Shown here: positions 8,917 to 21,001 of the stretch, in pieces
Layout of the letters: every line of letters begins with the position of its first letter
Numbering within the stretch: position 1 is the first letter of the stretch
Assembly: GCF_019565505.1 (NCBI RefSeq)
Contig: NZ_CP067378.1
Location: 2,418,001 to 2,482,000 of the forward strand
Direction: 5' to 3'
DNA from: Flavobacterium davisii
GTDB lineage: Bacteria; Bacteroidota; Bacteroidia; Flavobacteriales; Flavobacteriaceae
Length of the DNA stretch: 64,000 bases
Translations under genes and position numbers: made by a program
The notes under the pieces: generated by a model
Seen by the model: only the letters and a program-made list of their open reading frames with translations
Told to the model about the DNA's origin: nothing
Database searches by the model: none

Positions 8917-10168
8917 TTGAATTTAGAATTTTTTATCGCCGATCGATTAATACGCACAAAAGAACGTAAAAGTAATATTTCTGCCCCAATAATAAAAATA
9001 GCAATAGCAGCTATTGCTATTGGTTTGATAATGATGATTATTTCAGTAGCAACAGGCGTTGGATTACAAAATAAAATACGTCAAAAAGTATCCGCCTTTA
9101 ATGGTCATATAATAATATCCAATTTTGATGATAACCAATCGCAAGTAAGCCTTAATCCAGTATCTACTAATCAAGATTTTTATCCTAACTTTAATTCAGT
9201 TGAAGGAATTAAACATATACAGGCTGTAGCTAGCAAAGCAGGTATTATCCGAACAGAAAAAACTTTTGAAGGAATTGTTTTTAAAGGAGTAGGTAAAGAA
9301 TATGATTGGAATAATGTTAAAGAATATCTGATAAAAGGAAAACTACCAGACGTAAAAAATAAACTTAATAATCAAATTATTATTTCTGAGTATTTAGCCA
9401 ATCGCTTATTCTTAGATATAGGAGATAGATGTAATACTTTCTTTATGAAAGAAGAAGGTAAAATGCCTAATCTTCGTTCGTTTCAAATTGTTGGAATTTA
9501 TAATTCCGGTTTTCAAGAATTTGATGAAGTATATGTTTTGGGGGATATTCGTCATATCCAGCGAATGAATAAATGGAAAACACACAGAAGTAGGAGCTTT
9601 TGAAGTTTTTCTTAAAGATTTTGATCAAATAGAAACAAAAGGAGTCGAAGTTTATAATAATACAATAAATAAAGAAGATCCTACTAAAGCCCTAGATACC
9701 CAAACTATTGCTCAAAAATATTACTATATTTTTGAATGGCTCAAATTATTTGACTTCAATATCGCAGTTATTCTAATTATTATGATTGTTGTAGCTACCA
9801 TTAATATGATTGTAGCTTTACTAGTTTTAATTTTAGAACGAACCCAAATGATCGGTATCTTAAAATCAATTGGGGCAAATAATTGGACCATTAGAAAAAT
9901 ATTTTTATATAATGCAATTCATTTAATTGTTAAAGGATTATTATGGGGTAATATTATAGGAATAGGACTCTTGTTTATTCAACAAAAATTTAAAATAGTA
10001 AAACTTAATCCAGAAAATTACTATGTTACCACAGCACCCGTAGATATTAATTGGGTTGCTATAACCTTCTTAAATGTAGGGACGGTTTTAATTTGTCTTT
10101 TAGTAATGCTCATTCCTTCCTATGTAGTTACTAAAATTTCACCTGTGAAAGCAATAAAATTTATGTAA
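8917..10168 (+). CDS. LolC/LolE-type (FtsX-domain) ABC permease (frameshifted)
   Basis: A ~416-residue inner-membrane permease. The N-terminus (FFIADRLIRTK, then IIKIAIAAIAIGLIMMIISVATGVGLQ) is the usual LolC/E start with TM1 and an extracytoplasmic MacB-like domain. The C-terminal FtsX domain has three TM segments, with the TINMIVALLVLILERTQMIGILKSIGA signature (split here by short TM residues) and a final ISPVKAIKFM. Homologues move lipoproteins to the outer membrane with an ATPase encoded elsewhere. The two readable parts are 8917-9603 and about 9590-10168; the frame changes near 9585 (ACACACA), where one extra base or two missing bases would explain it. The start is TTG 8917. A -7-like TATTTTTG lies at 8883-8890. 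Confidence 0.78.
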
Positions 10169-10402
10169 AAAAAACAGAGAGTACTTTAAAGTTAAGCAGA
10201 GTATATTTTTAATAAATAATAAGGATTTCACAATATTTTCTACCTATTAAAAAAAATAACAAGACTCGAAAAACAACCAAACAAATTAAAGGACTATAAA
10301 ATAATAGAAAGGGAGTAGTGGATAACTATTTGATAAACAGCAATTAAAATAAAAAACTAAAAAAAATAAGACAAAACACTAGGAAAAAGAAAAAAACGAG
10401 CG

Positions 10403-10410
10403 TATCTTTG
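10403..10410 (+). promoter_or_regulatory. rRNA promoter P1 -7 box
   Basis: TATCTTTG fits TAnnTTTG and is followed by gcacccgcaac, which resembles the sequence after the second promoter (gcacccgctaag). It lies 280 bp before 16S, in the gap 10169-10690 that otherwise holds only the rRNA leader. No good -33 TTG is visible for this one. Confidence 0.6.
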
Positions 10411-10491
10411 CACCCGCAACAGCGAAGTTCATTAAGTTATTGTTAAGACATTTTTAGAAGCTTACTTCAAAAAAAGTTTTCAAAAAAAGTC

Positions 10492-10521
10492 TTGCGAATT
10501 TAAAAAGAATTTTTACCTTTG
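10492..10521 (+). promoter_or_regulatory. rRNA promoter P2
   Basis: The -33 TTG at 10492-10494 and -7 TACCTTTG at 10514-10521 have a 19-bp spacer, a full match to the Bacteroidota promoter consensus. The start would lie ~165 nt before mature 16S. A leader segment, gttcatagacatattgg (about 10567), is repeated in similar form before 23S (gttcattgacatattgag, about 12646). Confidence 0.75.
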
Positions 10522-10690
10522 CACCCGCTAAGACGAAAAGTCAAAAGCGAAAAATAAGAATAAAAAGTTCATAGACATATTGGATTGACAGCACGTTTTA
10601 ATAGAGATATTAAAACAATAAAATTTTAAGAGAGTAAGAAAACTAGCATTCTTTGTCCACAATATTTAACCTTAGGGTTACAAAAGATAT

Positions 10691-12206
<1,516 letters not shown>

Positions 12207-12301
12207 TAGAGACAAAAAAAAGGATGTGATTTAAAATTAAATTTAAATTAAAATCTTACTCTCGCTGTTAATTCAAAAAAAAGAAAAGGCTTAAAATACA
12301 G

Positions 12302-12375
12302 AGTCTCGTAGCTCAGCTGGTTAGAGTACTACACTGATAATGTAGGGGTCGGCAGTTCGAGTCTGCCCGGGACTA
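12302..12375 (+). tRNA. tRNA-Ile (GAT)
   Basis: A 74-nt cloverleaf: acceptor AGTCTCG pairs with CGGGACT, anticodon loop CTGATAA gives GAT, T-loop GTTCGAGTC. The 3' CCA is not encoded. It lies in the 16S-23S spacer, 95 bp after 16S. Confidence 0.97.
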
Positions 12376-12487
12376 CTATTTAAAGTTATAAAAAGGAAAT
12401 TCTAGAAGCGAATTTTGAATTATAAATTTTAAATGATGAATTTGAAAAATAATTCAAAAAAATAATTCAACATTCAAAATAGACAAT

Positions 12488-12561
12488 GGGGGATTAGCTC
12501 AGCTGGCTAGAGCGCCTGCCTTGCACGCAGGAGGTCATCGGTTCGACTCCGATATTCTCCA
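12488..12561 (+). tRNA. tRNA-Ala (TGC)
   Basis: A 74-nt cloverleaf: acceptor GGGGGAT pairs with ATTCTCC, with two G-T pairs; anticodon loop CTTGCAC gives TGC; T-loop GTTCGACTC. CCA is not encoded. Second tRNA of the Ile-Ala pair usual in this spacer. Confidence 0.97.
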
Positions 12562-12565
12562 CAAC

Positions 12566-12641
12566 AGCCCCTCCTAACCTTCCCAAAGGGGAGGGACACA
12601 GAGCAATCGGCTCTCCCCCTTCGGGGGAGCTGGAGGGGGCT
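12566..12641. repeat. GC-rich palindromic repeat pair in tRNA-Ala/23S spacer
   Basis: Two hairpins, far more GC-rich than the surroundings: AGCCCCTCCTAACCTTCCCA followed by AAGGGGAGGG (12566-12595), and CTCTCCCCCTTCGGGGGAG then CTGGAGGGGGCT (12611-12641). They belong to the same family as the palindromes at 15643-15686 and inside the primase genes. Confidence 0.75.
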
Positions 12642-12768
12642 CAAAGTTCATTGACATATTGAGATAAACATACAAACAAGTAGAAAGAACATCTTTAGTG
12701 ATTAGTAAAAAAGCAATAGGCACTAGTGGCTTATGGCTATTGACTAATGGCTAAAAGAATAAAGAAAA

Positions 12769-15642
<2,874 letters not shown>

Positions 15643-15686
15643 TAGCCCCACCCAACCTCCCCAAAGGGGAGGAGTCAGGGTGGGGC
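15643..15686. repeat. GC-rich palindromic repeat in 23S/5S spacer
   Basis: TAGCCCCACCCAACCTCCCC followed by AAAGGGGAGGAGTCAGGGTG and GGGC form a long hairpin directly after 23S. Same AGCCCC...AACC...CCCAAAGGGG pattern as at 12566 and in the primase genes. It may help end 23S folding, but the family is dispersed. Confidence 0.75.
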
Positions 15687-15846
15687 GTAAAATTCTTTCT
15701 TTACCTAAAAAGGATTATAAACAAATTTGAATATTTATCTCAATATGTTAAAATATTAGCCATTAGGCAAAAGGCATAAGCCAAGAGTTTAATGGAAAAG
15801 CACAAACTAGTGGCTTATGGCTATTAGCTAATGCCTTTAAAACCTT

Positions 15847-15954
15847 AAGGTGGTTATTGCGGCGGGGCTCACCTCTTCCCATTTCGAACAGAGAAGTTAA
15901 GCCCGCCAGCGTCGATGGTACTGCATATTGTGGGAGAGTAGATCGCTGCCTTTC
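15847..15954 (+). rRNA. rrf: 5S ribosomal RNA
   Basis: The ~108-nt sequence has the conserved CCATTTCGAACAGAGAAGTTAAG-type core (near 15879), and its ends pair (aaggtgg with the final cgctgcctt). It is the last gene of the operon, followed directly by a strong terminator. Confidence 0.95.
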
Positions 15955-15957
15955 TTT

Positions 15958-15994
15958 AAAACCCTTCATCTATACGATGAGGGGTTTTTCTTTT
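15958..15994 (+). terminator. rRNA operon terminator
   Basis: The 13-bp stem AAAACCCTTCATC (15958-15970) / GATGAGGGGTTTT (15976-15988) has a 5-nt loop and ends in TCTTTT. It starts 4 nt after 5S. Confidence 0.9.
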
Positions 15995-15999
15995 ATAGA

Positions 16000-16140
16000 A
16001 ATTGCTAATGGAATACCGCAATCACCGCGTGAGCGGGCGTAGCAAGCTACCGTGTAGCGCGAAGCACGCGACCCGCCTTTAGGTTGGTTTGCGCCAAGGG
16101 CTATAGTGAATGTTGATTGAGGCGGGGCACGCCAAAAAAA
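16000..16140. other. GC-rich non-coding stretch before ychF
   Basis: An unusually GC-rich block (gcgtgagcgggcgtagcaag, ctaccgtgtagcgcgaagca) between the rRNA terminator and the ychF promoter. It has short inverted repeats but no gene that I can support. It may be a dispersed repeat of another family. Confidence 0.4.
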
Positions 16141-16163
16141 TAGCTTTTGAAGTATAAAATGGC

Positions 16164-16171
16164 TATATTTG
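16164..16171 (+). promoter_or_regulatory. ychF -7 box
   Basis: TATATTTG matches TAnnTTTG, 24 bp before the ychF start. A TTG lies at 16147 but only 14 bp away, so the -33 element is uncertain. Confidence 0.55.
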
Positions 16172-16195
16172 CAGACTTTTTAAAAATAATTAACC

Positions 16196-17290
16196 ATGAA
16201 AGCAGGTATTGTAGGCTTACCGAATGTAGGAAAATCGACTTTATTCAATTGTTTGTCGAATGCGAAGGCACAGAGTGCTAATTTTCCGTTTTGTACGATT
16301 GAACCGAATATTGGGGTGGTGAATGTGCCAGATCCTCGTTTGGAAAAATTAGAAGAATTGGTTAATCCAGAGCGTGTGTTGCCTGCTACTGTTGAGATTG
16401 TGGATATTGCTGGATTGGTGAAGGGAGCTAGTAAAGGTGAAGGTTTAGGAAATCAATTTTTAGGTAATATTCGCGAGTGTAATGCGATTATTCATGTGTT
16501 GCGTTGTTTTGACAATGATAATATTGTGCATGTGGATGGTAATGTGAATCCGATTCGTGATAAGGAGACGATTGATATTGAGTTGCAATTGAAAGATTTA
16601 GAAACGGTTGAAAAGCGTTTGGATAAGGCTAAAAAGACGGCTAAATCGGGTAATAAGGAAGCTATTGTTGAGGCGGATTTATTAGAGCGTATTAAGGCTG
16701 TTTTGTTAGAAGGTAAATCAGCTCGTGTGATTGAGCCTAAGAATCAGGATGAGGAAGATTGTTTGAATGGGATTCAGTTGATTACGTCTAAGCCTGTATT
16801 GTATGTTTGTAACGTGGATGAATCGTCTGCGGCAACGGGTAATGTGTATGTGGAACAGGTGAAGGAGTTGGTGAAGGATGAGAATGCTCAGGTAATTGTA
16901 TTGGCTGTTGCTACGGAGGCAGATATCACGGAATTGGAAACGTATGAGGAACGTCAGATGTTTTTGGGAGATATGGGCTTGGAAGAACCCGGTGTTTCTA
17001 AATTAATTCGTTCGGCTTATAAGTTGTTGAATTTGCAAACGTATTTTACTGCGGGTGTGAAGGAGGTTCGTGCTTGGACTATCAAAATTGGTGATACGGC
17101 TCCGAAAGCGGCTGGTGTAATTCATACGGATTTTGAGAAAGGGTTTATCCGTGCGGAGGTTATTGCTTATGAAGATTATGTGGCTTTTGGTTCTGAGGCT
17201 AAGGTTAAGGAGGCTGGTAAGTTGCGTGTGGAAGGTAAGGAGTATATTGTGAAGGATGGTGATGTAATGCACTTTAGATTTAATGTATAA
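16196..17290 (+). CDS. ychF: Ribosome-associated ATPase YchF
   Basis: A 364-residue Obg-family P-loop NTPase that prefers ATP, binds ribosomes and takes part in stress/redox responses. Motifs: G1 GLPNVGKST at residues 7-15, switch region FPFCTIEPNIGVV (about 35-47), DIAGLVKGASKGEGLGNQFL (about 69-88) and the C-terminal TGS domain with YFTAGVKEVRAWTI and KGFIRAEVIAYEDY. Full length for the family. Its codons favour G in third position (many TTG, GTG, GAG), unlike the TTA/GAA-rich genes nearby. It lies right after the rRNA operon with its own -7 box. Confidence 0.97.
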   Translation: MKAGIVGLPNVGKSTLFNCLSNAKAQSANFPFCTIEPNIGVVNVPDPRLEKLEELVNPERVLPATVEIVDIAGLVKGASKGEGLGNQFLGNIRECNAIIHVLRCFDNDNIVHVDGNVNPIRDKETIDIELQLKDLETVEKRLDKAKKTAKSGNKEAIVEADLLERIKAVLLEGKSARVIEPKNQDEEDCLNGIQLITSKPVLYVCNVDESSAATGNVYVEQVKELVKDENAQVIVLAVATEADITELETYEERQMFLGDMGLEEPGVSKLIRSAYKLLNLQTYFTAGVKEVRAWTIKIGDTAPKAAGVIHTDFEKGFIRAEVIAYEDYVAFGSEAKVKEAGKLRVEGKEYIVKDGDVMHFRFNV

Positions 17291-17293
17291 CGT

Positions 17294-17614
17294 GTTATTA
17301 ACGATATAAAAATAGGGGTCGTTGATATTGGGAACAGTAATTATAATAAATTGGAAAATGGTCACAGAGATTTATCTATTGAAGAGTTACAAAAATTAGC
17401 AAAGCTTTTTAATCTTACAGCGGATCAGATTTTAAATTACGAAAATATTATTCCTGAAGAAGTGACTATAACGGATAAACCAGACTTTGAAAAACTTCAT
17501 TTGATTAATCAATTAGATGAGGAAGATAAGACGACTATTTTTAAAATAGTAGACACTATGCTTACTAAAAAGAAGTTTAAGGATTTCTTTAATAAAAATG
17601 TAGTCTCTTTATAA
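17294..17614 (+). pseudogene. 5'-truncated XRE-family regulator remnant
   Basis: The frame is open from just after the ychF stop. It reads DIGNSNYNKLENGHRDLSIE then ELQKLAKLFNLTADQILNYE, which is helix 3 onward of a Cro/C1-type HTH plus its C-terminal tail (LHLINQLDEEDKTTIFKIVD). The first ~30 residues (helices 1-2) are missing and no start with the full HTH exists. The tail resembles that of the intact-type XRE genes at 25568 and 32613, so I read this as a fossil of an older element edge. Followed by a terminator at 17620. Confidence 0.65.
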
Positions 17615-17619
17615 AATAT

Positions 17620-17652
17620 CAAAAGCACCCTTTTGTAGAGTGCTTTTGTCTT
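17620..17652 (+). terminator. Terminator after XRE remnant
   Basis: The stem CAAAAGCAC (17620-17628) / GTGCTTTTG (17640-17648) has an 11-nt loop and is followed by a T-rich stretch. Confidence 0.7.
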
Positions 17653-17689
17653 ATTTATATTTCCACAAAGCTCGAAACGTTTGCGGAGC

Positions 17690-17797
17690 ATGTTCGTCTT
17701 AAAAAAATTATTGTCAGACTTTGAGAGTAAAGACAAACAATGTTTACTACTTACCGTAGATAATTTTATTAAAGCTACTAAATTGAATAGCTTGTAA
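17690..17797 (+). pseudogene. Second XRE regulator C-terminal remnant
   Basis: A 35-codon frame ends in LLSDFESKDKQCLLLTVDNF then IKATKLNSL. It matches the tail layout of the XRE genes (FEEADRNHIFSVIDAFIAKR) and sits in the same place: just before a convergent terminator and an immunity-like gene on the other strand. Only the tail is left. Its last ~40 bp recur at 18659-18699. Confidence 0.5.
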
Positions 17798-18045
17798 AAG
17801 ATTAAAACCCTCATTTGAGGGTTTTATTTTTTAATGTACTTCTATATCAAAAGAAAGGGTATCTATAAAAACAGGGGTAACTTTATCTTTAAACTCGTAT
17901 TTAACGATACTTTGTATTGTATTTTTGCCTTTTTAGTAAGAACTTCTTCTACATTCCATTGGCAAGGTTCTATATGTTTTAAAGTTCGTTTGACTTTTGA
18001 ATTATCAACGCTCATATTTTCTATTTTAAAACTACGTTTGGCGTT
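17757..18045. repeat. Direct repeat A (regulator tail + terminator + immunity 3' half)
   Basis: Nearly identical to 18659-18948: the XRE tail (aaagctactaaattgaatag), the aaaaccctcatttgagggtt terminator and the last ~200 bp of the YwqK-like gene. The two immunity genes are paralogues that are almost identical at their 3' ends and diverge towards their 5' ends. Confidence 0.8.
17804..17825. terminator. Bidirectional terminator between XRE remnant and immunity gene
   Basis: AAAACCCTCA / TGAGGGTTTT with a 2-nt centre; A-rich before and T-rich after, so it can work for both the plus-strand remnant and the minus-strand immunity gene. Confidence 0.75.
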
Positions 18046-18603
18046 GGGGATATTGGCTATTAAATAGCTGTACTTTAATTTATCGCCAACTTTTAAATAT
18101 TGCTGTTCTTTAATTTTAAACTGCTCGGGATGTGAAAATCTGTATTGATAAACTTCTAATTGTGGATAACCGTAATATTTAGTTACACCTTTTTTATCGA
18201 AGTTAATAATAAAGGTTGATTTTCCTAAATCATCATACATAACGTATTTTTCAGTTAGTTCTTCAGGGGAAAAAAAAGTGGTTTCTTCTGTAATTTTAGC
18301 CTTTTTAAATTGTATTGATTCAATTTTTCCATTATCATAATAATAAAAACATTTTCCATTTATATGTCCATTGATAAATTGACCTTCTGATATTTTAATG
18401 CCTTTATCGTTATAGTTTACAAACTTACCATGTATAATTGTGTCCCCATTTTTAAGAATATATTCATTTGTGCCTATTAAATTGCCTGATGGGTTATATT
18501 CTTTTAAAATATAAATTTTCTCATTCTTAAGAGAAGAATAAAATAATATTGTAACTAAAACTAAAATAGTTAATAAAATTAATATTTTTTTATTGTTTAT
18601 CAT
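17831..18603 (-). CDS. YwqK-like MORN-repeat immunity protein, orphan (frameshifted)
   Basis: About 257 residues. An N-terminal TM/signal anchor (KKILILLTILVLVTILFYSS) is followed by MORN-type repeats such as GKFVNYNDKGIKISEGQFIN and KCFYYYDNGKIESIQF, the signature of COG2849 (YwqK antitoxin). The readable frame stops at 17863, but one extra A near 17925 restores a C-terminus KYEFKDKVTPVFIDTLSFDI then EVH ending at 17831, right at the terminator. Its start codon overlaps the last codons of a toxin-tip remnant. It is a paralogue of the gene at 18733-19523. Its cognate toxin is lost, so it is an orphan immunity gene. Confidence 0.7.
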
Positions 18604-18658
18604 TATTCTGTTTTTCTTGTTTATTATAAATATCTTTTCTTCCCCAAGTTTTATTACC
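18590..18658 (-). pseudogene. Rhs toxin-tip C-terminal remnant
   Basis: On the minus strand, a frame reads GNKTWGRKDIYNKQEKQNND then KQ and stops at 18590, overlapping the immunity start at 18603 by 14 nt. Toxin/immunity overlaps of the same kind occur at 19501-19523 and 26490-26503. The rest of this tip has been replaced by the direct repeat at 18659, so only ~22 codons survive. Confidence 0.5.
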
Positions 18659-18948
18659 GTAGATATTTATTAAAGCTACTAAATTGAATAGCTTGTAAAA
18701 AGATTAAAACCCTCATTTGAGGGTTTTATTTTTTAATGTACTTCTATATCAAAAGAAAGGGTATCTATAAAAACAGGGGTAACTTTATCTTTAAATTCGT
18801 ATTTAACGATACTTTGTATTGTATTTTTGCCTTTTTAGTAAGAACTTCTTCTACATCCCATTGGCATGGTTCTATATGTTTTAAAGTTCGTTTGACTTTT
18901 GAATTATCAACGCTTATATTTTCTATTTTTATACTACGTTTTGTCTTT
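18659..18948. repeat. Direct repeat B (copy of 17757-18045)
   Basis: Second copy of the regulator tail, terminator and immunity 3' half. It has a few substitutions relative to copy A (e.g. ttggcatggt for ttggcaaggt), so it is older than the 7-kb tandem duplication. Confidence 0.8.
18706..18727. terminator. Bidirectional terminator (copy B)
   Basis: Same AAAACCCTCA / TGAGGGTTTT hairpin as at 17804, between the XRE-tail remnant and the next immunity gene. Confidence 0.75.
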
Positions 18949-19523
18949 GGAATATTAGCAATGATATAGCTATATTTTAAGGTTTCGCCTAATGTAAACG
19001 AATTTTTTATTTGTTTGTATTGATGATTCGCTATTTTGTGAAGGTGTATTTCAAAATGAGGCCTTCCATTATAACTGCCAGTAACCCCATCTTTATCGAA
19101 ATTTGTTGTATGAAGTGGTGCTCCAAAATCAGAATACATACGATACTGTTTAATTTTGCCATCAGGATAATAAGTAAAACTTTCTAAATTTATTTTGCTA
19201 TTTTCTCTAAAATATACAGATTCAATTTTCCCATTATCATAATAATATTTGCAAATTCCATAGGGTTCATTGTTTATAAATTGACCTTCAGATATTTTTA
19301 TTCCCCTTTCATTATAATTTATAAACTTTCCTTGAAAAATGGTATCACCGTTTCTAATTATATATTCATTAGTACCTATTAATTTGCCTTTTACTGAATA
19401 CTCTTTTAATATGTATATTTTGTCCTCTTTATTGTAAAAATAAATATTTGTTATTACTAATATAAGGAGAATTACTGCTAGTAATAAAAGTTTATTTCTT
19501 TTAGTTGGTTTTTTTAAACTCAT
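18733..19523 (-). CDS. YwqK-like MORN-repeat immunity protein (frameshifted)
   Basis: About 263 residues: N-terminal TM segment (KLLLLAVILLILVITNIYFY), then MORN repeats (GKFINYNERGIKISEGQFIN; CKYYYDNGKIESVYF; SFTYYPDGKIKQYRMYSDF) and a C-terminal beta domain. COG2849/YwqK type, presumably the membrane-anchored immunity protein to the tip encoded upstream. In the raw sequence it is fused in frame to that tip, but this arises from one missing A near 19610; the proper tip stops at 19501, overlapping this start by 23 nt. The C-terminus also needs one extra A near 18825 and then ends at 18733. Same organisation as its paralogue. Confidence 0.72.
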
Positions 19524-20282
19524 CGTCTTTTCTAGTAAAAGTATAATTCCTTGTTTTTTTATCGTAAGAGATATTATAGTCGTTGTCTTTTTGAGTGTTA
19601 AGTTTAATTTCTTTTTATTAGCTTCTTTCAAATCACTATAAGCTCCTTTAGTGGAGTATCCTGCATCAATAGAACTACCTATATTATCAATAGCGTCTAT
19701 AATTCTGTTAGGATGACCTAATAATCCATCTCCAATTGATTGTAATCCATTTGTTGATAATCCAAAAATGTCAATATCCATATCTTCAACTTTTTCAGCG
19801 TAATTAGCTGTTTCCAGACCACGTTTTACCGCAGGATCATTTTTTTCTTTATTGATAAAATTAATTCCTCTTTTAAAATGTCCTTTAGAATTATCTTGTA
19901 ATTTGTCATTTTTTTCTTGAGGGATAGATAGTATTAAATTATCTAATTTTTCAGCTATACTTTTAATGGGTTCAATGACATCTTTATTAAATTTGTTAAC
20001 CTTGTAACTTGAAAAATCATCTTTTAAAGTTTGTTTTACTTCTCTCCAAAAGTTTTTCAACCATTTTGGAGGATTTGGAGCTTTCCCATCAGGATCAACA
20101 AAAATCAATGGATTATTAAGACAATAATTATAAGGTGAAGCATTAGGAAACTTCTCCGCTAGTGGGTCAATAGACATCCAACACTGCACAACTTTCGCCT
20201 CGCGCGAGGGCTTGGGTTCGTGCCTACGAACAATTTGTAATGGATTATATGTGAGTTTGTAGCATCCCATTTGTAAAATCAA
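19501..20282 (-). CDS. Displaced (orphan) Rhs toxin tip, unknown toxin (frameshifted)
   Basis: It begins with ~37 codons from the end of the 7-kb cassette (from CYKLTYNPLQIVRRHEPKPS to AKVVQCWMS) and then enters the conserved Rhs core/tip motif IDPLAEKFPNASPYNYCLNN then PLIFVDPDG. After that comes a variable ~200-residue domain (FWREVKQTLKDDF to YAEKVEDMDIDIFGLSTNGL) with no motif that I recognise as a known nuclease, protease or deaminase. Adding one A near 19610 gives a natural end, NISYDKKTRNYTFTRKDDEF then KKTN, at 19501. I interpret it as the former C-terminus of the Rhs gene, pushed 14 kb away by the cassette. Whether it is expressed is unknown. Confidence 0.7.
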
Positions 20283-21001
20283 AAGTACTTATTTTTTCAA
20301 TTGTTTTTCAGTTGAAAAAAAAAAAGAAGTTGTTTTTTATTGAAAAAGTAAAAGCAAGTACAAAACCAACTTTCCATTTTGCCTGTGGTTTGGGGTTGGT
20401 TTTGTTCTTTCGCTCGATTTTTTTGGAAGATTGCCACTTTTTATTTTTCAATTGAAAAAAAGGCTTCTTGGCAATCTTCTAAAAAAATGAGCCAACAACC
20501 GTAGGGCGTTAGTCATCGTACTGTTTTTTAAAATTTTTGTGATAAAAAACAAGCAAAGATTTAAGGCTACAAGTTTTCACGAAGTAGGCGTAATTTTGCG
20601 AAGTTTTTTGAACAAAGAATTTACAAATAATAAAGCTTTCGTAGTGCGTTGGCAGTAGGGTCGGCAGTGGGTGGGAGCGATGGAGTGGGGCTATTTTACA
20701 TAATAAGCTTATGGTGCAAGGCGAAGCGAACCCTTTAGGGCTTGACTCATAATGGCTTATTATGTAACATAGCTTTGGGAGTGGTTGAGGGTTGGGTTTC
20801 GGCTCTTGTTTTTTGAGCGTGGGAAGTAAGCGGATAAAAAAAGGTTTTTTTGTGTGCGATGGGCTTTGGAAAACAAAAACCCTTTTTTTATTGGCTTACT
20901 GTGGGGAAAAACAAGTGCCGATAGCGTTGGGAGAACCACTGGAGCGTTGGGGTGCGTTGGCTGGGTGGGTGCAAATACTTCGTGCGAAGCACACCGCTTT
21001 T
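20173..21001. other. Palindrome-rich non-coding cassette end (copy 1)
   Basis: 829 bp with no credible gene (the frames here do not match between the two copies because of homopolymer differences). Structures, outward from the border: CCTCGCGCGAGG (20198-20209), GTTCGTgcctACGAAC (20216-20231), ACAAAACCAAC/GTTGGTTTTGT (20360 and 20395), a 19-bp inverted repeat around GAAGATTGCCA (20418-20436 and 20469-20487, one mismatch), and GCTATTTTACATAATAAGC (20690-20708) with its near-perfect inverse at 20755-20773. Placed between the recombinase genes and the attachment border, these are candidate recombinase core and arm sites. Confidence 0.65.

Noticed and set aside
17003..17365. A 120-codon minus-strand frame opposite ychF
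   Set aside because: Antisense to a conserved gene with a strong family match; no signal of its own.
18765..20282. A single 505-codon fused toxin-immunity protein
   Set aside because: Adding one A near 19610 gives a natural toxin end at 19501 and a separate immunity start at 19523, matching the overlap seen in the other toxin/immunity pairs.
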